DNA from: a virus
IMG/VR virus record: IMGVR_UViG_3300037537_000135
Coordinates: 1 to 25,932 of that record
DNA: 25,932 nucleotides
Direction: 5' to 3' (one strand)
The position numbers and the translations under genes were made by a program. The notes below the pieces were generated by a model. That model saw only the letters and a program-made list of their open reading frames with translations, made no database searches and had not been told where the DNA came from. Shown here piece after piece: positions 1 through 8,601 of this stretch (positions are counted from its first letter, which is position 1; every line of letters starts with the position of its first letter).

Positions 1-795
1 CTGTAAAGAATTATCCCATACAGCAGGTATACTCTGACCATCAGCATTGGTCATATACATACGGTCATAAATAGGTTTCATAAAATCATCTATATATTCC
101 TGTGGTAAACCTTTTAGAAGATTAGGAAATGTTTTAATAAAATGATAATTACCAATATATGAATCTAATAGTTTTATTTCAGAAGGAATATTATGTTTAT
201 CTTTAACACTTTTATTAACTACAGAATTATTTTGTAGAGCCTGTAAACCATGCTTCATACCATAAGCATCGTTAATATTAAATTCCTCTCTCGTAAATTT
301 CAGAGCACCACCATCTGTTCTATATTTACTCATTGACTCATTAAAACCATTTACTGCTATCATATTAGCATTTGTATGTGTATTAATAAGATCTGCAACA
401 GGATTTCGATTGCTTGCTGAATAGGCGTCTATCTGTTTTTGATCATAACCTTGTTGAATTAGCCATTGTTTAGTTTCTTCTTTATTGACATCGAATCTCT
501 TCGAGTTAGCCATAAATCCAGGGTCATTCGTAATACCGGCAATAATAGCCGATCTGGTAGTTTGATTATCATCAATAGAATTAATAATAGCCAATGTATT
601 AGAAAAATCATTCTGTAGGTCGTCTCTTTCCATCTTAAGAACTTTGAATTTTGTATCGACCCAATGTTGTCTTTTGTCCTCAGAGAGTTTCTTCTTCTGA
701 AATTCTACAGTTATGGCTCTATCTAAAGATTTCCCTATTTGTTCAGCAAAATTCCAAGGGTTACTCCCTTGGTGCATACTTACATTAACAGCCAT
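1..795 (-). CDS. Virion-associated protein with N-terminal NPWxF motif (3' end cut by window edge)
   Basis: An open frame of 265 codons runs from ATG at 795 to the window edge with no stop, so the C terminus is missing. A very strong Shine-Dalgarno (GAGGAGGT) lies just upstream, which fixes the start. Residues 10-20 read GSNPWNFAEQI, nearly the same peptide that occurs three times in the 760-residue protein at 5622-7904. The visible part is hydrophilic and mostly helical in character, with no signal peptide and no recognised enzymatic motif. It lies downstream of the nozzle-like and S74-module genes. In podoviruses that place is usually taken by large internal (ejection) proteins, so an internal virion protein is the best inference. 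A lytic transglycosylase or other domain could follow outside the window. The product is not recognised by family. Confidence 0.8.
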   Translation of the reverse strand, partial: MAVNVSMHQGSNPWNFAEQIGKSLDRAITVEFQKKKLSEDKRQHWVDTKFKVLKMERDDLQNDFSNTLAIINSIDDNQTTRSAIIAGITNDPGFMANSKRFDVNKEETKQWLIQQGYDQKQIDAYSASNRNPVADLINTHTNANMIAVNGFNESMSKYRTDGGALKFTREEFNINDAYGMKHGLQALQNNSVVNKSVKDKHNIPSEIKLLDSYIGNYHFIKTFPNLLKGLPQEYIDDFMKPIYDRMYMTNADGQSIPAVWDNSLQ

Positions 796-806
796 AATTT
801 ACCTCC

Positions 807-1667
807 TCAGGCAATAGTAAAATTGACATCAAGTTGACTATAATCAACACCAAGAATACCGTTGTGAAGTGTTAAAACCGCTTCAGGTTTCTTTTCTAAA
901 ATTTCCTGGGCTATAACACCTCTATATTTAGTATCATCTCCTATATACTTAAATTCATAAATATTATAACCATCATCTGATACATCAACCTTAACAATAT
1001 CTTCTTTAACATTTTCATCACTCATCATAAATGCGCCTGCGGCAGAACCAATTAAATTACTCGCAAATCCTGCTCTATTTTGACGATTACCTAACTGTTG
1101 ATTATAAGAAGATGTCATTTCATATTGATTCGCTGCGTCTGATCGTGCAGAAGCATCTAACCCAACATCAGCAGATATCTTTGTTAATCCCATTCCCATA
1201 TCACCAACTTGACCGTAAGCCTGTCCTTGCTGACCAAATGCCTGCATTGCTGTACCCATCATTGCCTGTCCCATTTGAGCACCCTGACCTAATAAACTTA
1301 CATTCCCTTGTGCTAATGTTTCACCAGCACCTCTACTTGTAGCCTGTTTAAGTAAACTGGACATACCTCCACCGCCTGCACCTCTTTGAGCCATCATCGC
1401 ACTAATATTCTGCATTTGAGCCTGCGTTTGGTCACCAACATCACCCTGCATCTTCTGTCTCGCTGCTTTTAAATATGGACTATCACCAGAAAATAATGCC
1501 TGAGATTGACTCATTAAATCAGTACCATACTGTCCTACTTGACCAGCATATCTATTTAAATTACTTGCTGACTGGTCAACATATGAACTTTGGTCGTATT
1601 GTGTTGTTGCGGGAGTATAACCAAAATCTTCTTCAAGATTATTTAAACCCAATAATGAATGTAACAT
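807..1667 (-). CDS. Ejection-protein-like virion protein with C-terminal S74-like chaperone module
   Basis: The product has 286 residues and a clear Shine-Dalgarno (AAAGGAGTTAATT-ATG). Residues 1-200 are rich in Gln, Gly, Met, Ala and Ser, with repeated GQ/MG stretches (about 115-160), and look like a helical, non-enzymatic virion protein. A hydrophobic patch (AGFASNLIGSAAGAFMM) precedes residue 216. There a Peptidase_S74 (intramolecular chaperone) signature begins: SDENVKEDI, then YNIYEFKYIGD, GVIAQEI, PEAV and VDYSQLD. In S74 modules the first Ser of this motif and the Lys five residues later form the self-cleavage dyad; here they are S216 and K221. The module is short (71 residues) and ends soon after VDYSQLD. 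Its location after the nozzle-like gene suggests an internal/ejection protein (position of T7 gp14 or P22 gp7), but a fibre-associated role is also possible. Confidence 0.82.
   Translation of the reverse strand: MLHSLLGLNNLEEDFGYTPATTQYDQSSYVDQSASNLNRYAGQVGQYGTDLMSQSQALFSGDSPYLKAARQKMQGDVGDQTQAQMQNISAMMAQRGAGGGGMSSLLKQATSRGAGETLAQGNVSLLGQGAQMGQAMMGTAMQAFGQQGQAYGQVGDMGMGLTKISADVGLDASARSDAANQYEMTSSYNQQLGNRQNRAGFASNLIGSAAGAFMMSDENVKEDIVKVDVSDDGYNIYEFKYIGDDTKYRGVIAQEILEKKPEAVLTLHNGILGVDYSQLDVNFTIA
810..1022 (-). other. S74-like C-terminal module within the 286-residue protein
   Basis: This is the coding segment for residues 216-286 of the protein above. The conserved pattern SDxxxK, then YxFKY, GVIAQE, PEAV and VDYSxL, is seen directly. 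Known S74 modules fold as a trimeric chaperone and cut themselves off before the Ser. Whether this short copy still cleaves is inference. Confidence 0.72.
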
Positions 1668-1669
1668 AA

Positions 1670-1942
1670 TTAACTCCTTTCTTTAAATTTAAAACCTGAT
1701 GCTGTTGTATTGGTACTTTGCACCCATCCCTCATCGGACTTTGCTTCAAGAAAATATTCACCATCTGCATCCTTAATAAACCTTATATCTCCAGTTTTAC
1801 CCTGAGAATCAGGTTTCTCTTCAGTTGTATCACCTTGATTTACAGCATCAATAATTTCATTTATATCAGCATATACCTGTTGAACAATCCTAAGGGTTAT
1901 CGGGTCAGAAACTAAAGGTGCTCTTTTTTTACTTAAAGCCAT
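1670..1942 (-). CDS. Small conserved-looking phage protein of unknown function
   Basis: The product has 90 residues. Its ATG (1942) overlaps the TAA stop of the upstream 1130-residue gene in a TAATG junction, so translation is probably coupled. A helical stretch (about residues 16-36, ITLRIVQQVYADINEIIDAV) is followed by a polar linker. A short beta-like block (about 50-74) contains GDIRFIKDADGEYFLEAK and GWVQS. No Cys, no membrane segment and no catalytic motif are visible. It sits between the nozzle-like gene and the ejection-protein-like gene, so a small tail or neck component is plausible, but no family is recognised. Confidence 0.75.
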   Translation of the reverse strand: MALSKKRAPLVSDPITLRIVQQVYADINEIIDAVNQGDTTEEKPDSQGKTGDIRFIKDADGEYFLEAKSDEGWVQSTNTTASGFKFKERS

Positions 1943-4900
1943 TATCTTATAGCCCTCCTACGATATATAGTTCCTATGGAATCAATACTTTCAGATTCAT
2001 CAGTAATAGTATATTGAATCCATTTTGCTTTACTATTTGTACCACTTAATTTATATTTTGAATTATCTGTATCAGATGAATAAGCATTTGTTACAGAACC
2101 TTTTGATGAAACAATAGTGTCAATAGAATTACTCGTAACACCTCCAATACGGGCAGTCTTAAAGAATTTATCCTGTGTATCCTGTCCCATATTAAGTTTT
2201 TTACTCTTCCAACTATATTTTCTATATTCATCACCATGAGGGTATCGCCAAAGATTGCCATCACTTCCTAAAACCTCCCCAAATTTACCAGCACACATAC
2301 TTGTCCTAGAATTTAATGCTATGCCAGACTCCCAAAGATCCCAACGATTTCTAGGTATACAATATGCCCAACATCGAGGGTCTTCATCAGCATTTCTAAA
2401 AAATATCAAGAATGAATTTCTTTTTGCATCAAACTGAATTATAGGAGTAAAATTCTTTAATGATTTACTTTCCCAATCATCTGGAGCATTTCCTCGAATT
2501 ATTCTATCTCCTATTGGAGTAGGCGATCTTCCATCGTGCATATAAATATTATTTTTATCAGCAAAACACATACCATATTCAGTAACAATTACAGCATCTT
2601 TTCCAATACATCCTACACCTTCAAATGTATCTTCAATATAAAAAGTATTTGGTTCAATTCTATATGTATTATTATCATCAAATGCATATAGACGACCTTG
2701 GTATGATGCCAAACAATTTGGTGCAGTAGGTAATCTTAAAAAATCCATAGTAACATCAAACTGGTCAAAATTATATGGTTTAGACTTGAAAATAAGATTA
2801 GGTGAGTTGTCAGTACCAAATGAAGGATGATAAGCATCACTTACAAAATGATAATTATTCAACTGGGTAGATAAACTATAATTTATCATTGTATCACCAA
2901 GTACCTCTGATATTCCTGTATTCGCTTCATAAGAAGCACCACGCCAATCACCATCATCAATCCATTTTTTCTGTCTATATGTACCAGAAAAAATTGTATC
3001 CGCTGATGTATCAGTAACAGCGGCCCAACTTGAATCTAATGCGAATGTTTTCAAATATCTATAAAACCCCAAAGGTTCAGTTGAGTTTGTACCACCTACA
3101 CCAACATATAGATTTATACCACTTATACGAGGATTTAAAGCAGATATACCTTTAAAATCTAGTATCAACTTTATTTTATTATCATCACCAGCATTAGTAG
3201 GTTTAACTCTCAATAATTCCAATGGTGTTAATGGAGATTCCTGATAACCGTCATATATAAAAGATGCTTTATAATAATAGTATTTAGCAGCATCTAATGA
3301 ACCTCCAGAATTATAATGTACACCAGCAGTTACAGTAAGAAAAGACTCAAGAACACCTACTAATGATGTTAAAGGACCTTTAGCCCATCTACCAACAGTA
3401 CCACCATAAAAAACATGAGCAACAGTACTTGTTCCAAATACACCTCTAGGAGATTCAATTTCACTCGAAGATTGTCTGTTTTCAGAAGTCCATACTGTAC
3501 CATCATCAGTCTCAGAAGTAAGAGGAGTTACTTTATAATAGTCTCCTTGCGTTGCAGTAGATGAGTTTTGAATCCCAAAAAACCCTTTATCGCTATATGA
3601 AGCATTCATATCTACAATAATTTTATCCATATAATCCGTATGATCTTGATTAAATACTACGCAATCTGTAGAATTTGAACCATCTGTTCTGAAATCATGA
3701 CCTCCAACAAAAGAAGCATTAGGAAAATCACTACGAATCATATAACTAAATGGAATACCATAAGTATCACTAGACTTATAAATTCTATGCCTATGTACAC
3801 AATCTCCGGCAACAGCATGTGTACACCCAGTTGTATGAACATAATAATGGTCTATATTTTCTAAATCATCATTACTTGCCTTATGCCCTCTCCCATACAT
3901 ACCAACCCAAGATTTTGTTGAATTAACAGCCATATCTGTTGGTTTATATAAAAATGCACCATCACAGAAACGATGCGGCCAAGACACCCCTGAACCATGA
4001 GAAACATCATTCCAAGCCGAAGGTTGTCCTGACCATTTTATAATAGAACCTACTGCTGTATGAGCAGAACCAGGATCTCCACCACCACCTTCCCACATAG
4101 GAGTATGATTAGTACGAACTATTGCTGTACCGAAAACAGGTCTACTAAACATATAAACATAAGAATTAAGATCTGCCTGTCGACCAGCAATCCAAAATTT
4201 ATCTTCCTGAGTTTTTACATTAATCATATCTACCTCATTCAAATCAGTAAAATTAGAATCAAAAGCGTAATCCTCACTTATCTCAAGAGTATCAGTATCA
4301 ACTTTATATAACTTATGAGCACTTGTACTAGCATCCTTATCTAGCAGATAAAGAAATTTACTATTACTAGTATCATCCATACATATTGTTCGTATATCAT
4401 CCCAATGTTGCCCTGATTTAATGGACAATTTTTGTTTTCCTATATCAAATTTATATAAATAAGTGTCTCCTTTCCGAAAAGCATATATATAATCTCCATC
4501 AGTTTTCACTTGAGAAAAATGTGGAAATGGTGAAGGTGTATTAAGTTCAGCCTGTGCTACCTGTAATCCATCAAAAGTCGTCAAGAATTGTTTAGTATTT
4601 ATATGACCAACCCATTGCGGAGCATCTAGGACAGCACTTCCTAAACCAATATGAACTTCCTCATTATTCTTTTCCATACAATATTTATCATCAGTATTAT
4701 TTAAGGCAGAACTTGTTAATGTTTCATCATGTGTAGGAGCAGACGCATATAAATTCTTAACAACTTTAAATTCATCATCATCTCTATCGAAATAAACTAA
4801 ATCGTGTTTTCCATCCTTATTCATCAGTACCATTTCATCAGCCTTTACAGAGTCTACATTTGCAGATACAGTATTAAATTCCCATTTTTCATTTATTAAA

Positions 4901-5334
4901 TGATCCGATAATGCACCAAATTTAACCTGCACTTCACCAACAGTCTGCCAATTAGTTATACCTGCTTGAGGACCACCAAATGTAGTTGTAGTTACACCGC
5001 CATCAGTACTATAAGTAAATGTATCCCCTCCTTGGTGTTGTGCAGTACAATTTATAGTATATGTTCTATCTCTATTATTCCATCCTTTGTATGTTTGGGC
5101 AGAAAGGTCATTATGTTGCTGACCCCCAGGAGATGTGTATGTAATACTGGATATTGTAACCCCGCCATCAACATCAAGAAATAAATCATTTGGTATTGGT
5201 CTCAGTTTTCCTTCTTCAGCAACTGGGTCAACATTTTTACTATAAACAGCAGCATCATCAGGTACATCTGACTCACTTGGAGTCGATATCACACCTGCAT
5301 GGAATTGCTTTATTTCGTGTACTTCTTTAGGCAT
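1942..5334 (-). CDS. Large nozzle-like (beta-propeller type) tail protein
   Basis: The product has 1130 residues and is the largest protein in the window. The N terminus (IKQFHAGVISTPSESDVPDD, then SKNVDPVAEEGKLRPIP) follows the opening seen in podovirus nozzle and tail-tube proteins of the T7 gp12 type: a GG/GV-I-P turn, an N-x-D segment and a G-x-L-R-P segment. The body is a long run of short beta strands with many Tyr, Trp, Asp and Gly turns. Near residues 870-930 there is a propeller-like blade (CLASYQGRLYAFDDNNTYRI). It is much longer than T7 gp12 (about 790 residues) or P22 gp10 (about 470), so it may include extra insertions or a spike function. It starts in a TAATG overlap with the 94-residue gene upstream. 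The family assignment is by pattern, not by search. Confidence 0.7.
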   Translation of the reverse strand: MPKEVHEIKQFHAGVISTPSESDVPDDAAVYSKNVDPVAEEGKLRPIPNDLFLDVDGGVTISSITYTSPGGQQHNDLSAQTYKGWNNRDRTYTINCTAQHQGGDTFTYSTDGGVTTTTFGGPQAGITNWQTVGEVQVKFGALSDHLINEKWEFNTVSANVDSVKADEMVLMNKDGKHDLVYFDRDDDEFKVVKNLYASAPTHDETLTSSALNNTDDKYCMEKNNEEVHIGLGSAVLDAPQWVGHINTKQFLTTFDGLQVAQAELNTPSPFPHFSQVKTDGDYIYAFRKGDTYLYKFDIGKQKLSIKSGQHWDDIRTICMDDTSNSKFLYLLDKDASTSAHKLYKVDTDTLEISEDYAFDSNFTDLNEVDMINVKTQEDKFWIAGRQADLNSYVYMFSRPVFGTAIVRTNHTPMWEGGGGDPGSAHTAVGSIIKWSGQPSAWNDVSHGSGVSWPHRFCDGAFLYKPTDMAVNSTKSWVGMYGRGHKASNDDLENIDHYYVHTTGCTHAVAGDCVHRHRIYKSSDTYGIPFSYMIRSDFPNASFVGGHDFRTDGSNSTDCVVFNQDHTDYMDKIIVDMNASYSDKGFFGIQNSSTATQGDYYKVTPLTSETDDGTVWTSENRQSSSEIESPRGVFGTSTVAHVFYGGTVGRWAKGPLTSLVGVLESFLTVTAGVHYNSGGSLDAAKYYYYKASFIYDGYQESPLTPLELLRVKPTNAGDDNKIKLILDFKGISALNPRISGINLYVGVGGTNSTEPLGFYRYLKTFALDSSWAAVTDTSADTIFSGTYRQKKWIDDGDWRGASYEANTGISEVLGDTMINYSLSTQLNNYHFVSDAYHPSFGTDNSPNLIFKSKPYNFDQFDVTMDFLRLPTAPNCLASYQGRLYAFDDNNTYRIEPNTFYIEDTFEGVGCIGKDAVIVTEYGMCFADKNNIYMHDGRSPTPIGDRIIRGNAPDDWESKSLKNFTPIIQFDAKRNSFLIFFRNADEDPRCWAYCIPRNRWDLWESGIALNSRTSMCAGKFGEVLGSDGNLWRYPHGDEYRKYSWKSKKLNMGQDTQDKFFKTARIGGVTSNSIDTIVSSKGSVTNAYSSDTDNSKYKLSGTNSKAKWIQYTITDESESIDSIGTIYRRRAIR

Positions 5335-5618
5335 TATATTTTTTTCTTATATGCATAATTTTTTATTGTATTATATTTATAATCACTATGTTTACCGCCA
5401 AATCTTTTAATAGACCTGTCTATTGCCCTATCACCGGGAGTCATTAAACCACGAGTAGTACCTTTAATAGTAACAGTACCATCTTCATTAAGGTCACCTC
5501 GTTTTGTTAAAATACGCTTTGCTAAATGTTCAGCATCTTCATAGGTATAGTTTTTACCCTTCCTATCTAGTAACTGACTGGTTAGTCTATTTAATATAGG
5601 TATATTATCTTTACTCAT
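5334..5618 (-). CDS. Small basic phage protein of unknown function
   Basis: The product has 94 residues and is strongly basic, with a Lys/Tyr-rich tail (SDYKYNTIKNYAYKKKI). A central segment, KGTTRGLMTPGDRAIDRSIK, looks like a conserved core. The SD-like AGGTAAGG stands directly before ATG 5618. The stop overlaps the start of the nozzle-like gene (TAATG), so the two are likely co-translated. The basic charge would suit nucleic-acid or head-tail contact, but that is inference; I do not recognise a named family. Confidence 0.75.
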   Translation of the reverse strand: MSKDNIPILNRLTSQLLDRKGKNYTYEDAEHLAKRILTKRGDLNEDGTVTIKGTTRGLMTPGDRAIDRSIKRFGGKHSDYKYNTIKNYAYKKKI

Positions 5619-5621
5619 ACC

Positions 5622-7904
5622 TTACCTACTTAATATAGTATCTATAAACATAGGACTTTGCTGATTGATTTCAGCAACATATTGTCTTATATTATTCATT
5701 CTACTTTTATTTGACATATTACTTAAAACATTTGCATTTATCATTCCAGTATTATTTCCAGTATTGCTTGGAAAAGTAAATTGTTGTGCATCGCCACCTT
5801 GTTGAATTTGTCCACCTTCCTGATATTTACCAAATTTATGTCTTAATCTTTTTAATATTCCAGGCTTTTTAGGATAGTGTTGTCTATTATCTTCCATCAT
5901 ATTAACATCATATTTGTCACGCAATGATACATTCCTTTTTTCTTCACTCATCTGGATCATCTCATCTAATGATGGTCTTTCTTCGTTAATTCTATTTTGT
6001 TCCAATGCTTCATTGATTTGGGCTTCATATGGATTTTGTTGCCCTACCGCTTTATTTTTTTGTCTAACTGGGTCTATATAATAATCTTCACCAGTTACAG
6101 GCATGGGAACGACTTCTTCAGCCTGGAGTTGTCTATAACCTGATTCGGTAGGTATATTTGATTGAAATTTGTCTTTTCCTGCCTGCCATGCTTCTCTATC
6201 ATCAAACCAACTTAAACCTTGTTTTTTTGCTTCAACATCCCAAGCAGATTGACCAGTCTTACTATCGTATTTTCTTCGTTCTGCAAATTTTCCTCTAACA
6301 TTTTCCCTGAGTTTAAAGTCTGCATCATATTTTTTCAACCCTTCCTCTTGCTTCTTTTTAAAAGCATCTACTTTTTCGCCCATGTCTCCTGTATCTAAAA
6401 GACTCATTAAACTTGCTCTTGAATATTTTTCTCCAGACCCTGTCTTACCTTCCACATTTTTCAAAGAAGTTTCCAAATTTCTTGTTGTTCCCTGTTTTTC
6501 AGCCATTAATTTTGCCAATGTAGCCTTATTCGCCTCATCTGCAATTTCAGACTTCTTATCAAACCCAGCCCCCATATCCTTTCGGTCTTGAAGATAGCCC
6601 TTAATCCAATCTTTACTTTTACTAATCTGTTCATGAACACCAGACTCAGCAGCCTCCTTCCTATGCCTGTCTCTCTCCACTTTATCGAGGCGTGCCTCTC
6701 CCTCTTTTTGAAGCATCCCTTGTGCTTGTGCATCAAGTTCTTTTCTGGTACCATAAACAGGTGTAACTGAATCAGTTTCTTCATCATATGCTGTATCTAG
6801 TTGGTATTTTCTGTTTACTGTTTTTCCAGGTGTATCAGAGAAACCCCTTTCCCTATCTATTTTCTCTTGTGTAATCATAGATTGTTGGTCTTGAAGACCT
6901 GCTTGGAATGATTCTTCCCTAAATTCTTTTTCTAATCTTTTGGTGTTTGCTCTTTTTGATTTATAATCACCTAAAGCACCTTTTATTTTAGAAAACCAAC
7001 CTTTTTCTTCTTCTTCTTTAGGACCTTTAAGCCAATCTGGACCGTCATCATCCCGTAATTCTTTCATCATTAACGCATTTTGTATAGAAGAACCAAAACT
7101 CCAAGGATTAGATGACGATTGCTGTGCTACCACGGAATCACCAGTGCCATATTTAGGTATTTCACCTCCATAATTGAATTCTCCAGATAGTTCATTTCTT
7201 TGCTTTGATAAAGAACCAAGTTCATCAGACCAATATCCTTCTTCCTGTCCTTCCATTAAAGAATTGATTTGATTCTGTACAGACTGTAAATCTTGTGGAC
7301 TATCGTCAGCAGGTTGATTAACAATATTTGGATTTAATTCTTGAACTGGTGTTTCAATTGGTTGATTAAGATCAGGTGCATCCTCGCCTCCACCAGCAAT
7401 ATCAGAAGGTTCTTCTGTAGCAACAGATGGTTCATTTTTCTTTTTTGCTTTTGCTGCTGCTGATTGAATTTGTTGACCAAATCCCCAAGGATTAGACCCC
7501 TGTGCCTGAACAGGACCACCAACTTGCATTAATGGTTCTTCTAAGAAATTCTTTTCACCTCTTGTACTTGCATCAGTCTCTGGATATAACTCATTACCAA
7601 CATAATTTGCCCACTCAATAAGAGGTCCTGCAAACTTCATTGCCCCCTTACTTGCAATAAATTCCCCACCTTCGGCTTCCAATTGGTTTAGCATACCATT
7701 CTTAACTTTGATATTTACACCACCATTATCATGACTAGGTCCATAAATTCGACCTCCCTTTTTAGCACCCATAGCGGCCATTTTAACCACATCCATCACC
7801 TTATCTTTTCCTTTCTCCGCCGCTGCTGCTACTTGCTCTCCAAAACCCCAAGGATTTTGTGCTTGATCCTGAACCGGACCACCAGTATTATATTTCCAAG
7901 CCAT
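5622..7904 (-). CDS. Large motif-repeat virion protein with three NPWxFG boxes and a GPSH/EAEGGEF module
   Basis: The product has 760 residues, preceded by the SD GGGAG seven bases before ATG 7904. Three boxes occur: NPWGFG at residues 17-22 and 138-143, and NPWSFG at 266-271. Each lies a short way after a GG-(P/E)-x turn (TGGPVQ, VGGPVQ, YGGEIP). A fourth GG turn (EGGQIQ) lies near the C terminus without the box. Residues 50-82 carry GGRIYGPSHDNGGV and EAEGGEFIASK, a motif seen in many phage structural proteins whose function is unknown. Residues 290-640 are highly charged and helical, with many Lys/Glu/Gln, as in a rod-like or internal protein. No enzyme motif was found. It sits between the lysis genes and the nozzle-like gene. 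An internal virion or scaffold-like packaging function is inferred. The left-edge gene shares the NPWxF box. Confidence 0.78.
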   Translation of the reverse strand: MAWKYNTGGPVQDQAQNPWGFGEQVAAAAEKGKDKVMDVVKMAAMGAKKGGRIYGPSHDNGGVNIKVKNGMLNQLEAEGGEFIASKGAMKFAGPLIEWANYVGNELYPETDASTRGEKNFLEEPLMQVGGPVQAQGSNPWGFGQQIQSAAAKAKKKNEPSVATEEPSDIAGGGEDAPDLNQPIETPVQELNPNIVNQPADDSPQDLQSVQNQINSLMEGQEEGYWSDELGSLSKQRNELSGEFNYGGEIPKYGTGDSVVAQQSSSNPWSFGSSIQNALMMKELRDDDGPDWLKGPKEEEEKGWFSKIKGALGDYKSKRANTKRLEKEFREESFQAGLQDQQSMITQEKIDRERGFSDTPGKTVNRKYQLDTAYDEETDSVTPVYGTRKELDAQAQGMLQKEGEARLDKVERDRHRKEAAESGVHEQISKSKDWIKGYLQDRKDMGAGFDKKSEIADEANKATLAKLMAEKQGTTRNLETSLKNVEGKTGSGEKYSRASLMSLLDTGDMGEKVDAFKKKQEEGLKKYDADFKLRENVRGKFAERRKYDSKTGQSAWDVEAKKQGLSWFDDREAWQAGKDKFQSNIPTESGYRQLQAEEVVPMPVTGEDYYIDPVRQKNKAVGQQNPYEAQINEALEQNRINEERPSLDEMIQMSEEKRNVSLRDKYDVNMMEDNRQHYPKKPGILKRLRHKFGKYQEGGQIQQGGDAQQFTFPSNTGNNTGMINANVLSNMSNKSRMNNIRQYVAEINQQSPMFIDTILSR

Positions 7905-7907
7905 GAT

Positions 7908-8297
7908 TTACTCCCTTATCTCCACATGAACTAAGTCATCGAAGTTATTATCTTTAATTTCGCCATCAGAATCCCAATCCCCACCCCAACGAATTGAAAC
8001 ATTTAATTGTTGTCCAATACCTCTAACCATGCCACCCATGTAATGAAACCTTTCACGATCATTCCAATCAATAGGATAAGGAGCAAGGTCGACTGCTCTA
8101 CCTTCCATATGCTTTGAATATTTAACTTTCGTTGCACCTTTTTCAAGAAGTTCTGCTTGTCGCTCTTTACTACGAAGACCTTCAATAATGGTAACATCCA
8201 TTATCTTAATGAGTTCATTAAGGACATTTACAAGTTTTGTATTAACCCCCTTAAGTCTCTCTCTTGACCTTCTTCCAAATCGATAATGTTTAGGCAT
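7908..8297 (-). CDS. Endolysin: M15-family L-alanyl-D-glutamate-type endopeptidase
   Basis: The product has 129 residues, the usual size for single-domain M15 phage endolysins such as T5 lys. Zinc-site motifs are complete. SKHMEGRAVDLAP at residues 61-73 gives H63 and D70 (the SxHxxGxAxD pattern), and LVHVEI at 122-127 gives H124, with E126 as likely catalytic base. An earlier EGLRSKERQ segment (39-47) matches the conserved G-x-R-s-x-x-x-Q region. It has no signal peptide or membrane anchor, so it would need a holin; several small membrane-protein genes lie directly upstream. Its ATG overlaps the stop of the 51-residue gene (TGATG). The substrate (peptide stem of Gram-negative-type peptidoglycan) follows from the family, not from this sequence. 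Confidence 0.93.
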   Translation of the reverse strand: MPKHYRFGRRSRERLKGVNTKLVNVLNELIKIMDVTIIEGLRSKERQAELLEKGATKVKYSKHMEGRAVDLAPYPIDWNDRERFHYMGGMVRGIGQQLNVSIRWGGDWDSDGEIKDNNFDDLVHVEIRE

Positions 8298-8452
8298 CAG
8301 AATTTTTTTAATACTTTTTTTATTTCAGCGACCATTTCATCATCTTTCTTTGTAGGTGTTGCTTTTGCTATTAAACCAGCAATCCAAAGAAAAAATCCCT
8401 TTGCACCACGCTTCTTTATTTGCCTTTCAACATATTTAGAAAACATACTCAT
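8297..8452 (-). CDS. Small basic amphipathic protein in lysis cassette
   Basis: The product has 51 residues: MSMFSKYVERQIKKRG, a hydrophobic patch (FFLWIAGLIA, about 20-29), then TPTKKDDEMV and a Lys-rich end. A strong SD (AAAGGAGAATCAAA-ATG) lies inside the end of the upstream gene, and the two share an ATGA junction. The stop overlaps the endolysin start (TGATG). The short hydrophobic patch with Lys on both sides suggests membrane association, and its place next to the endolysin suggests a lysis accessory role. The ATPTKKDDE segment resembles SPSDKDDI in its neighbour, so the two tiny genes may be related. No named family is recognised. Confidence 0.72.
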   Translation of the reverse strand: MSMFSKYVERQIKKRGAKGFFLWIAGLIAKATPTKKDDEMVAEIKKVLKKF

Positions 8453-8601
8453 TTTGATTCTCCTTTAACCATTTTACTTAATCCTTGCCAAATAACATCA
8501 AGCAGGATATCATCCTTATCTGATGGAGACATTTTAACAAGTTTTTCCAAAACCATGAATCCAAGTAGAACCCATTCCCAATTTGCAGATAGCCATTCCA
8601 T
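8449..8601 (-). CDS. Small single-TM protein in lysis cassette
   Basis: The product has 50 residues and starts MEWLSANWEWVLLGFMVLEK. Residues 5-23 form one plausible membrane segment rich in Trp/Leu/Val, with a Lys-flanked inner side. The tail (KMSPSDKDDILLDVIWQG) is amphipathic. AAAGGAGTCATAA precedes the first in-frame ATG (8601). The stop forms an ATGA overlap with the next gene. Size, single membrane segment and location in front of an M15 endolysin make it a holin or holin-accessory candidate, but several neighbours fit equally well. Confidence 0.72.
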   Translation of the reverse strand: MEWLSANWEWVLLGFMVLEKLVKMSPSDKDDILLDVIWQGLSKMVKGESK

